NCBI GenBank assembly: GCA_013400115.1
Contig: VXBP01010406.1
Coordinates: forward strand, 124,440 to 188,439
Reading direction: 5' to 3'
Source of the DNA: Rhinopomastus cyanomelas
Lineage: Eukaryota > Chordata > Aves > Bucerotiformes > Rhinopomastidae
DNA length: 64,000 nt
Part shown: piece by piece, positions 54,116 to 64,000 of the stretch
Numbering within the stretch: the stretch's first letter is position 1
How the letters are laid out: the number at the start of each line of letters is the position of its first letter
Translations under genes and position numbers: made by a program
Notes under the pieces: model-generated
What the model saw: the letters and a program-made list of their open reading frames with translations, nothing else
The model's database searches: none
What the model was told of the DNA's origin: nothing

Positions 54116-57100
54116 GCAACAGAAACCTGGGGAAGGATGTGGTGTGGCCATGGCTTCTGCTTCTAGCTCTCACCAATGCCAAGGTGTTGATGGTGCATCG
54201 AACTCGCTGCCCCAGAGGCCAAGAGAGAGGCATCTGGGCCACTGAGGTTTTGTATATCCCAAGCTACACAAATGAGGTGAAACCCACATGAACTGCCTGT
54301 GAAAGTTGTGCCTGCTTCAGCTGACTTTTATTTTGGACAGAATCATCTTAAATAGTACTTTCAGAATAAATGAATTAGAACGGTAGGATTAGGATTGGAG
54401 GAGCCTCAGATTTTCAGGCTGTGCTGCAGCTTGAAAGGGGACGATGCTGTGCTCAGGCATGTGTTTGTGGTACTGAATTTCAAATTCTTTCTCTAAAACC
54501 CCAGCAAAGTGGCAACTGGCTGAGCACTTGTATTCTTTCACCCACCTATCGTAAGATCAAGTGCTCATTGCATGTGGAACTTAATTCCTACCTCATTACA
54601 TTTCAAGGCTGTTAGGAGCTGAGACTGTGCTACAAGTTAAGCATAACCTAAAATTTGAGCTGATGCTCTTCATTCTGAGGAGAGAGGTGCTATCTTGTTC
54701 AGCCTCCTCTGCTTGTCCCTGTGCCTAGTGGGATGCGGTTGGAAGAGCAGTTTATAATCTTCTCACCCCAAAAGAAGGTTAAATTCTCTTCAAGCCCCAG
54801 GTGCTCTTTTTCTGACCCTACGGTTTGTGTAGAGCATAGAAAGCCAGTCAAAAGTGGTTGCTGGTCATCAGAGCATTTGTAGGCTGTCTCCTGTACGTAG
54901 GCATTTGCATGCTGACTTGTGTTGGAAGGGTATAAATTGCTTTCCTCCATTATGGGAGCAGCAGTAGCTACTCTCTTCCTCCGTCAACTGGAACATTGCT
55001 CATAGTGGGTGCATTTTCCCATTCAGTTAAATTAATTAGCTCGTCTTTGTCTGTCTTTGATTTGGCAGACTAGTTATTGTGGGAAAATGCTCATTTTCTG
55101 GTAAATTTATAGTCATTGCGTGAAGCTCAGGTTGGGAATTAATAAACCCATCTCCTGCACTGCAGAAAACTGCTTGGTGTGGGGTTTGTTTTCCTTCTCC
55201 TTGGAGCAGCTCTTAGCTTATTGTAGACATTGTTGTGTGTTGCTGCTGGAAACCCGTTTTGGGGAATGTAAAGAAGTGAAACCACTGCTTGATACTGGCT
55301 CACCAGGCCTGGAGCTCTGTAGGGTTTTGGAGGTGCATCTGCTGCTGCAGGGTTGTGCTCTGTCTGGTGGAGAGAGGCAGATTGTCAGTCATAGTCTGGA
55401 GTAGCTGAGCTGATGCTCAGCATTATTTTCCTTCAAAGGGACACTCCCTGCAATTGTTAGGCTGATAGAGATGTATTGTGTTAAGCTTTGGGGAGGGTTT
55501 TTATTGTGCTGTGGTTGCCTTATTGAATTAAAAGAAGTATTTGCTTAAAATATGTGTGCATGAAGGTGTTTGGAACTGCTGGATAGATTCCTGTATCAAC
55601 AGATAATAATAAAAAACCCAGACAGGTTAATTAAAGAGGCAGAGATGTTTCATTTGAGAAACTCATATACATAGGCGCCTTCTAAATAGCTGAGGAAAAC
55701 AGGCCCAGAGCACTTCTCCCTCCCCAGATGCTCCCCAGTGATAGCAGAACAGCAGCAGTGGTTGGCAGCATCAGTGGCAGCCAGCAGGGTGGAAAGGCAC
55801 TGGAGTGGGGCTAGCCAGGGAGCCAAGTGGTTTCTCCTATTGTTCTCCTCAAGGTGGATCAAAATTGTCTCTCCTGCCCTCTGCACGGGGTACTTGGATT
55901 GAAGCTCTGCGTGAAACCTGGTGACACGAGCAATGCTTCGCCCTTGCCTTTTGTTAGGGGTCGTTTTTTGCTCTCTAGCTGAACCCAACTGAGCTGTAAT
56001 AGGGTTTCCTCACTTGAAAGCTTGAACTCGGAATGTTCCACGCACCACGTTTCCCTGGCTGGGACACCGAGGAGATACTGTTTGAGTAGCTGGTTTGGAG
56101 AGGGCCATCGACAGCAGTAGGGATTTTGTTGTGGAAACCCAGAGCTCGCTATGGGGAGATGTTCCCTCCTTGCTGTCACTGTTCCGAAATGTTCTCATTT
56201 TCTGATGATGTTTTCCTTCTCAACCGCAGTGTTTATGCTTACAGAAGGGAGCAAAAGCCAGCCATAAAGGTCACGCTAAAGCAGGGGTGTTCTGAATGGC
56301 AGAAATTTCACTTCGAAGCGTTTCTGCTCCTAGGACCGATTCAAAAACCCCGCAGAAGCGCTTCAGAATGGAAAATCTTTTGTACTACCTTGCGCTGGCA
56401 GCTCGAGCGCGTAGCGGTGGTGAATTTGCGCTTTAAAACACGTTCTTGCTGCCAACATTGATTAGTGTTTTGTCACAGAAGTAACCAACTTTGTAATTTA
56501 ATCTGCTCCAGTGTTGTCAGTCTCAGGTTTTATGTGTAAACTGTGCATTATGAAATCCTGTATGGCAGAGGCTTCCTCTGGCGCTGCAAGTCCCTACACT
56601 GTGTGGGAGGCTGGTAGAGGAGCCGGAGAGGTGCTGCTACAAGATTTCATGGGCTGTACACTGCTCCCAGTACAGCTACGCCTGGTCACTGCTGGGTTCC
56701 AGCTACTAGCCCAAAGCATCCAGAACAAGCAGGAAATCCATTCTCAGCTGTGCAATTCTGCTTTAAATACGTTCGGACCCATTAGCTAACGCTTGCATTA
56801 GTTTGTGATAGTTGACAGCCTGGTTGGATCTTGGGTCAGGTTATCATTCCCAAAAAGTGGAAATTCTGCAGACAAATCTGACTCACAAAGCAAATGCCTC
56901 ATGAAATGTGAATGTTTAGGAGGGAAAATGACTGGCAGCTCCTCTTGTAAGCGCGCTCGTTGCACCAAAGTATGAAAGTTCAACATCAAAGCGGTCGCTG
57001 CTTAGACTGTGGTGTATTTGTACATCAAAGAACAAATACAGGACAAAAGGAACTGTGGTGAGGTACAGTTCAGCCTTGCTGACAGGTCCCCCTGCAGAGA

Positions 57101-57427
57101 GCTGCTTTCATAATTTGGAAATTATCTCTGGCACAACTTCATTTCTGATTTGGGGAATAGGTGAGATTAAGAATTAAAAGCAGTGTCTCAGGATCCAGCC
57201 TTGCCAGGAGCCTAGGTGAGAGCATCTGAGCTTAGGTGGTGCCAGCAGCGCTTGGTCTGTGTGCGGTGACTCAAGTGTATAAACACAGGTGACGGGTAGG
57301 AAGCACTGTATGCAGCACTACCCTTTCACTGGGTGGGGGAGGATAGGCAAAACGTACATAAAATGCATAAACAGAACCTAAATACCTCTTTTTAGTTAGC
57401 TTTTTCATGGCTTTCATCAAATACTGT
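54116..57427. other. putative intron, middle part
   Basis: 3.3 kb without CR1. A good acceptor-like TTTTCCTTCTCAACCGCAG ends at 56229 and is followed by an open frame to 56461, but the only nearby donor (AAAG|GTCACG) is weak and the peptide (VYAYRREQKPAIKVTLKQG at its start) is unknown. No supported exon. Confidence 0.45.
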
Positions 57428-57508
57428 TGGAGATACTCAACCTAGAGTGTAGGAGTCACTGAGCACCAAGCAGTCTCCAGAGGTGCCTTCCGATTTCAAC
57501 TCTTCTAC
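57428..57508 (+). mobile_element. degraded CR1 LINE tail
   Basis: GTTGGAGATACTCAACCTAG (from the end of ORF2), then, after a deletion, AGTCTCCAGAGGTGCCTTCC and GATTTCAACTCTTCT (the terminal 3' UTR). Heavily eroded, hence old. Confidence 0.55.
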
Positions 57509-59611
57509 CTTTGTACGAGAACAACCCTTCTGTTGTCTACTTATATTTTTATTTCTGACCCCTACCAATAGAAGATGCTATTTGGGGGAAAAAATATGAC
57601 CAGCTCCAGCAGGGAAATTCCACCAAACCAATTTTTTTAACAGCTTCTCCTGACGAACTGTAGTGTGTGAGTTGCATGTGTTTTTGTGGATTGGGTTTTT
57701 CAGTAGCTTGTTGTGGGTTGGTTGCTTTATTTTTGATTTGTTTTAATCTAGATTTCTCCCTTAAATGAATGAGAGAGTTTGTGGATGTCTACCTTAGCCA
57801 GTGCACTTTTCTTCAATTCCGTCTCAAGGAAATGGGCCTCTTTCAGGACAAGGCAGGGCATGAAGAATATGTCACAGAAAACTGTTGCTCTGCTGTTGAC
57901 CAGTTGGTAGCACCGGCTACCGGCGGAAGGCAGTGGAGACTTTGGTATTATCTGAATCTGTCTGCTTTCCTACTACAATTTAAAGTAGGTCACATCAGTT
58001 CTTCAGTTCCAGTATCTTTCCTCCTTATTTCTTGTCTATAAGCACTAAAATTTCAAAGTTCAAGGGTGCTTGGGTCAATGGTTTTGACACTAGTTTCACC
58101 TTCTGTAGAGATACTATTGTCAGCACACTCTGACTTCCTCCATTGCAGATCTAAAAATAGTTGCGTTCTCCTGGAATCGTTAAGTGACACAAAGGGTTTC
58201 TGTATGAAAACCCCAGGGAAACCTGATTAGGCATCCTAGTGCATAATTAATTGATTTGCTACTACACTTAGAGAAGTAGTGCATCAGTAAACAAGTCAAG
58301 ATGTAAAAGGCTGAGAAGAACTGCTGGGAATTGTGTGAAGACATCAAGGTTTGAAAATAACAAGTTGGGCACCTCAGGAGAGACCAGCATTTGCATTTGG
58401 TGGGAGGACAAAGTTCTTCAGAAGGCCAGGGCGGGGGGAACTGGTAAGGCTTGGGCTTGTGCCTAGCACTTTGTTTTGCCAGTGGAACACCTGTAAGAGC
58501 CTATTCTTGGTTACAATATTCCATACTACCTTCATGGTGGTGTTCTGAGAGCTCTCTGGGCTGCATTCTTATACTTTTAAAACAGCATCAAGTGTTATAA
58601 TAATGTGGTTTAAATACACCCACTCTAATAATGAAAGTTTTTGCTGGATTGAGATGTGAGACGGGTCATTCATGTCCCATTATTTGTGTTGTTTACTTGA
58701 AAACCTAGAAATAATTGTCAGCAAGTGGTTTTATCTCTTTGGAAAAGTCAGAGTCTTTGCTAAGGGAACCATAGAGCAATGCAGGAGTTGTGTGCGTGGA
58801 GATCAGGGCAGACGTGATGATACGTGAATGAATCACTCTTCTGGAAACGTTTCAATCCTTTGCTGTTACCCCATTGCAGTAGGATTACCTGGAGAGACAA
58901 AACTGCATCCTGGGACAGGCTGTGTCCTCCTGTGGACAAGGAGCTGCTGGCGTTGCAGAAACTTTGGTTCCCCTTGATTTGAGGGAGGCATCACAGGCAA
59001 AACAGGGTAATATTTTTCTTTTTAGGTATTTTTACCTGTTTCCTTGTTCCTTCATTGGAGACAAACAAGCTGTACTTAAAGGACTTCACCAACAAAGTAG
59101 CTTTAGCTGAACCTTGCCACAGGCTTGAGTCTAAGAGCTCTGCCCACTTCTGCACACCAGGGTGTTGGGGAGAGCCGAAGTCAAGCCTTTTCTCAGGAAA
59201 TGATAATAATTGGTTGTAAATAGTGACCAATGCTCTCCAGCAGATCTAATGGCTGTGTGTGTACCTTACTCTGAGGAATTAATAGCAGGCATGTTTGTAC
59301 TGGGCTGGTAAGAGGAGGTGGAGGTTTCCTCGCTCGAGTACGTCAAGTTGTGGCCTGCCAGCTGGCAGGGAGCGTGTTTGGAGGAGACGAGCTTTACGTC
59401 TCAGAAAGACTCATCAAACTAGTTAAATTTTATGTGCTGAATTGGAGCAACTTCTGAAGGAGTTTCCTTTTGATTTAAAAACACAAACACAACTAACTCT
59501 TTCAGGGCCGTGTTTCCCACCTTTAACATACCTGAGCTGTCAAGTTCCTCATAGTTTGTTATTTTGGTGTATGTACAGGGAGAGCTGCCAGCAACTCCTA
59601 ACATCAGGATT

Positions 59612-59635
59612 CCAAAATGAAACCCAAAATGAAAC
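59612..59635. repeat. 12-bp tandem duplication
   Basis: CCAAAATGAAAC occurs twice without mismatch, followed by CCC. A minor local duplication. Confidence 0.8.
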
Positions 59636-59989
59636 CCCTCAATATTTATTTTTTTTCCCTCCTCATTGCATTGAATTGAAAAATATCTTAGGGAGGTACC
59701 AAGAAAAAAAACCCCCGTGAGGTTGTGTGGTTTAACTTATTTTCTTGGATTACTGCTAAACTCAAGTTTTGTGTTAGCAGTAGGGTGGGATCTCTTTACG
59801 TGTGAATTAATATTTTGATTGGGCAGCACATGCAGATGTGCAACTTCTTACTTAGTGTGTTTCCTTGGAGCCCAAAGCTGAAGTTCTAGGAGCATGTCCA
59901 AAGCTGACATAAAGCTTTGTATCTCACACGCCGAGGGCTGGCTAAGGCCTTATTTCTAAATTTGACTAAGTTTTTGTTAGCCAAGCAAG

Positions 59990-60180
59990 TTGTAATTGGT
60001 GGAAGTTTCACAGATTGTGAGGACGCTTATCTGCTGGTATTGTAAAAGCACCTCTAATAATTGAAATTACACAACATGACTTCAGCTGTAATCGCCAAAT
60101 AAATAGAGAGAATAATGAAATTGCCTTATAATTAATTCCAGTTTTCAGAAATGGCTTTCAAAGTTGTATTAAGCTGGATA
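59990..60180. promoter_or_regulatory. candidate conserved non-coding element
   Basis: TAATAATTGAAATTACACAA, CTTCAGCTGTAATCGCCAAA, TAAATAGAGAGAATAATGAA and ATTGCCTTATAATTAATTCC: dense TAAT cores with an E-box CAGCTG and no repeat similarity. This is the composition typical of developmental enhancers. Conservation must be tested against other birds. Confidence 0.25.
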
Positions 60181-61039
60181 CCAAAATTGTTATCGCTTGG
60201 GAAAATGTTCCCGGTCTCCAAATGTCTCGGTAAAGTCTCTGCCTCACAAAGGGCTACTTTGATCCTCCTATCAGAAAGATTTATCCAAGGAGACAAAACC
60301 AAGATTGTTCATTGCTAATCTGGTGCTTAACAAACGAGATTTTAATTTCTATTCCCTTTTCTTGTTTTTTCAGAAGTTCAGCCTGATGCACAATGGGATG
60401 GTTTCCTTCTGTAAATAATTAAGCTCCTTGTAAACAGTGTCAGTAGAAAGTAGTCTTGAGAGTCATTTACTTTTCAGTGCTTACTGATTTTTCCCTTTTG
60501 GAAACACTGTCTTCTCTCAGTCATAAATCACATTAGTAGAATGAGAGAGTTTATTCCAAGCCCACTCTGTTAGGCTTTTACATTTCTTCTCAAAACTCAT
60601 TTGTCATCCCAAAGACTAATGGAAGCAGTTGTCCTTCAGCCTCTTTCATAGCAGGAGGCCGTGGGGTTGGTGTAGCAGATCCTGTTGCTATTTCTCTTTG
60701 CCTTAGCAGAGTTGCATCTGTACTTTAAAGAAATCAGGTCTCTGGGAGAAGCTGTTCTTACTCCTTCTGTACTCGAAATTCTAGTCTTTGAGATCAGGTA
60801 TTTGAGCATACAAAATTTAACATGCCCTGGAAGAAGAAACATTCTCATCCTCCCAAACAGTTGGGCGTAAACACCGGTGTTTTTCAGGGGAAATCACATA
60901 TGGTAATTGAACACAGGACAGCTGTGTTCCTACAGAGAAAATACTTGTAGCACCAGAGGAATGAAAATAACCATGTATTTGTTTACCTGTCTGCTCATGC
61001 CATTGCTGTAGTTCCAAGTACATTGTTCAGTTGAATTAA

Positions 61040-61215
61040 GGAACCCACCTAAGTATTTGAAGGCATCATTTATTAACAATAACAATGTTTATTAGCTGGT
61101 TTTAATGTCAGGGTAAATTAATTTGGTTACACAATTTATCAGACACTGCTAAATAAATGTTGTGGTTGTTACTAGCTGTTAAGTAACCAACGGTTAGTCT
61201 GGCAATTTATTAGAT
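61040..61215. promoter_or_regulatory. candidate element with paired SOX-like sites
   Basis: AACAAT at 61075-61080 is directly followed by AACAAT at 61081-61086, then TGTTTATTAG (FOX-like) and, further on, GGGTAAATTAATTTGGTTAC. Paired SOX words with close spacing occur in SOX-dimer enhancers. No repeat explains the stretch. Confidence 0.2.
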
Positions 61216-61278
61216 CTCAGGACATTGCATAAACAGTCCTAGGTGAGGAAAAAGTTTCCTGTCTGGTGCTCTGTGTAG

Positions 61279-61477
61279 ATCATAGAATCACACAGTGGAG
61301 TTGGAAGGGACCTCTGGCCAGAGCAGGGTCCTCTAAAGCAGATCCCACAAGAACGTGTCCAGACTCCACACACTCCCTGGGCAGCCTGGACCCCAGGGCT
61401 CTGGTATCCTCACCCTGGAAAAGTGCTTCCTTATGTTTAAATTGAACCTTCTATGTGAAGTTCTGCCACTGTCTGAA
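61279..61477 (-). mobile_element. CR1 LINE 3' fragment (minus)
   Basis: ATCATAGAATCACACAGTGG, AGTTGGAAGGGACCTCTGGC, then CTCCCTGGGCAGCCTGGACC and AAATTGAACCTTCTATGTGA (end of ORF2). A separate subfamily by its 3' UTR. Confidence 0.92.
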
Positions 61478-64000
61478 TGGAGCTGTGCCGGGCAACTCTG
61501 TGCCTGGTGAAACCTCATCTTGCCATCTTCAAAGGCCAGCAGACGCGGGCTTTGTGGCAGAAGTGAAAAGGAGCAAAGTGACCTGGCATCTACCCCAAAG
61601 CAGTGGCCATAGGACATGTCCAAGTGCTCTTCACACTGAACAGCCCATAGCAGTCACAGTTACATCTTTCATGTCCTTTTCAAATGATCTGATTGATATT
61701 AAACTAGTAAAGGGCATAAGTCTGGCAAAAGTTAGGTATGTAATGAGTGTCTGCTTGTTGCTGGCTGCCCAAGCTAGGGGCTTCCTCTGCTGCTGGGCAG
61801 TCTTTGCCATGACCTGCCTGTTCCCAGCACCCAAGTAATGAACATTCTTCCCACGGCAGCTCCTGGCCACTGATTGCAGAGCTCTTCTTGGTCGGGGCAA
61901 AGGGGCTTTGTGCTTTGATGTCTAGAGGAAGGTGGTCATGTTCCACTTTACTCAGGGCTCAGGAAGGTATCGTTTGTTTCTTCGTGAAACTGAGGAGCAC
62001 CTTGACAACATGAGCCATAACTAAATGTGTATAAGTTTTCCCTTCTCTTTTTCCTTGTTTCTTTCATACCAACTGCTTTAATCAAATCTTCATTTACTGT
62101 TTTTAATGAAAACCCTTTTTGTTTTCTGGGATGAACCTGTCAGACCAAGTAAATTGACAAGTCATGTCGTGGCTTTGTGGTTTGCAGTGGTTTTTTTCCT
62201 TGTTTTAAGTTGATGCAGAAGGTGTATTTTGATGCTGTTGCACTGTGCTGGATGAAAAAAAACTGCACTGACTTTTATCCAGGAGAGGAAAGCGAGTTGT
62301 TTCGTTTCAAGGGCTGTAGATCAATTGGTGTCTTGCAGAAGTAATACCGTGAAAGTGGGGAAGAACTACTCTTTGATAATAGGGTCTTTTCTATTTCACT
62401 TGGTACAATAATGGGCTTTTGAATTAAAGGTTTGTTAAAGCTCGTATCTGTTTCACAGTATTGACAGCCGAAGCAAACTCGCTGAACCAAAATTTAGACG
62501 TTTAGCCAAGCTTGTTAAAACCAGAATTTATGTTGACTGCATTAATGTTTAAGCTTTAATACGACTCTTCTATAGAAGGCTGCTATTTGAGTTTCCAATG
62601 AAGTAATTTCTTTACAATATGCCTTTGAGTTAAGATTTACAAATGGATTCATGTAAATAAATGCTTTCAGCCAAATGCTGTTGAACTAATTCTATTTTGA
62701 AGTCATTAATTATGTTTAGCTCACTGAAAAAAGGAGGGGAAAGGCATCAGCTAACCCTATATAAAAGCGACAACAGAATTGTTTTGTGAAAAGGCTTTTG
62801 GAGCTCTTAAGCTGTGAAGAACGAGTGGTTTGTTTGGTTGGTTGTTGGTTTCTTAATCAAAGTGTGAACAGAATCCAGATAATGCATCGCTGTGCTGCAA
62901 AGTCGATTCATTCTGAACAGGCATTAATACACTTACTGCTTGTTTTGCTTTTATCACGTTAAGGTCTTTGGCTTTGCAGCAAGATCTGCCTGCGCAGGGA
63001 GCCTGCTGGTTTGTTCACAAAAAAAAAGTCCAACTTGGTTTCTGATGGTAAATCCATTAACTCTTGTCAGATTGGAAAGTCTTCAAGGTGAATTTATTCT
63101 GATGTGTGTTCAGTTGAATAATTGGCTTGCTGCTAAGAAAGAGCTGTTCCAGCTTTGACTTATTAAACGTGTTGTGTGAAGCTTACAATGAAGCGCTGAT
63201 CATCAGAACTCAAATCTAGATGCAACCAAAGTAGTGGATTGTAATGCCACTCTTGTGAGGTTGCTCATTCTTCTTTATTAATAGGATTCCTTTTTTTGAG
63301 AGAGGAAATAATAAACCCAAGCGTTGCCGATTGCAGTTTGCAGAAGACAGTTTGGGTAATAAGGAGTGAATACATATGTGTAGACAGAAATGTCATTCTT
63401 CTTCTGTTTCCATCTTTATCCTCCCATTTTGGCTGTTCCAGTTAGGTGGATGTAAGAACTTTCCTGTGTGGAATTCACATCACCCTGGGATCGCAGAAGC
63501 TACGTGCAGAACCAGCTTCTCACTCAAGTGCTTTGTAATTGCCCGACCTGCTCTTTCTTTTGCCGTCTAGTTTCTCATTTCTTTCGTTTCATTACTTTCA
63601 CTTATTCTCCTTCATGTTAGCGTTCTTCATCTCTAATTCACTCTATATTCTTCTTTCACCTTCTTTTGAAAGCCAACTGCCAGGGCCTTATTTAATCTCT
63701 CTTTCAGTTTAGCGAGGGGTATCAACAAAACTATATGGTTTAGGTCCTTTATAGGCAGCTGTTTCAGATCATCATGAAAGAAGGAAAAATGGAGCCCTCT
63801 AGGACACCTCTGTGCTTTACCTTTCAAACACTGTGTGCTCAGTTCTTGAAGAGATCTTTGTTCCTTCAGTAGCTTCTGGAATATTTCCAAGCACACCAGA
63901 GGGTCGTGACAACTGGAAGAAACAATCTCTCCAAATGTGCTTTTGTCTTTCTGTCTGTCAAAACTCACATCTGGTTTCTAAAGCTGTGCTCCCCCTCATC
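61478..64000. other. putative intron continued to the window edge
   Basis: CR1-free. It contains a consensus TATA box (62758-62767) in an AT-rich context and, at the edge, a 111-codon minus frame (63968-63633) that starts downstream of an in-frame TAG and has no recognised domain. No gene is supported. Confidence 0.45.
62758..62767 (+). promoter_or_regulatory. isolated TATA-box word, possible internal promoter
   Basis: CCCTATATAAAAGCGACA is a full TATA consensus preceded by a purine-rich tract (AAAAAAGGAGGGGAAAGG) and by AT-rich, CNE-like sequence (62570-62720). If used, transcription would start near 62788-62792. There is no CpG island or donor that I can pair with it, and TATA words occur by chance in AT-rich DNA. 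Confidence 0.2.

Larger units (their letters stand above)
57509..61278. other. putative intron, 3' part
   Basis: 3.8 kb without CR1. It holds a perfect MEF2 word CTAAAAATAG (58151-58160), a 12-bp tandem duplication (59612-59635), an enhancer-like stretch (59990-60180), a strong acceptor-like site ending at 60373, and the SOX-site pair at 61075-61086. No exon with both splice sites is seen. Confidence 0.45.

Noticed and set aside
58151..58160. Perfect MEF2 word as a stand-alone regulatory feature
   Set aside because: About one such match is expected by chance in this length of AT-rich DNA; mentioned only as part of the intron description.
63633..63968. 111-codon minus-strand ORF at the window edge
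   Set aside because: Starts at GTG after an in-frame TAG and has no good acceptor or known domain. It might be an exon cut by the window, but the evidence is too thin.

Overview
The window looks like bird nuclear DNA. At least 33 pieces of CR1-type LINE retrotransposon lie in it. Nearly all are 5'-truncated, keep their 3' end and finish in an 8-bp tail repeat of the kind ATTCTATG, ATTCTGTG or ACTGTGAT. Together they make up roughly 11-12 percent of the window by my eye count. No other transposon class is recognisable. That load is high for a bird and would suit a CR1-rich lineage such as woodpeckers and allies, but this is inference and I do not name a species. Coding density is very low, there are no operons, and long AT-rich single-copy stretches fit vertebrate intergenic or intronic DNA.

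Layout. Positions 1-46,770 are AT-rich and packed with CR1 pieces on both strands (about 30 copies). I recognise no complete gene there. Two short blocks (3294-3323 and 8505-8552) have unusually good acceptor, branchpoint and donor signals on the + strand and may be small internal exons. One block (about 38,842-39,420, minus strand) reads like a decayed coding sequence, and 23,646-23,864 (+) is a short coding-like ORF of unknown identity. At 46,780-47,500 there is a clear CpG island with GC boxes, a CRE-like site, an M-box-like site and a YY1 site, and no TATA box. It holds a candidate first exon ending in a good splice donor at 47,217/47,218. This is the only well-supported promoter. The gene runs on the + strand, and its identity cannot be told from the ten codons visible. 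From 47,218 to the end, the sequence is most simply the first intron of that gene (at least 16.8 kb). It is strikingly poor in CR1 (three pieces, about 2.6 percent) and holds several AT-rich, homeodomain/SOX/MEF2-site-bearing stretches that look like candidate enhancers.

Nested and abutting CR1 insertions at five places give a relative order of CR1 subfamily activity. The clearest is a 54-bp insertion with a 4-bp target duplication inside an older copy. The CR1 next to the CpG island has kept far more CpG than the other copies. I found no tRNA, CRISPR, virus-derived gene or novel gene system that I can support. The most useful leads are the unidentified promoter and exon, the two microexon candidates, the decayed coding-like block and the CR1 nesting.
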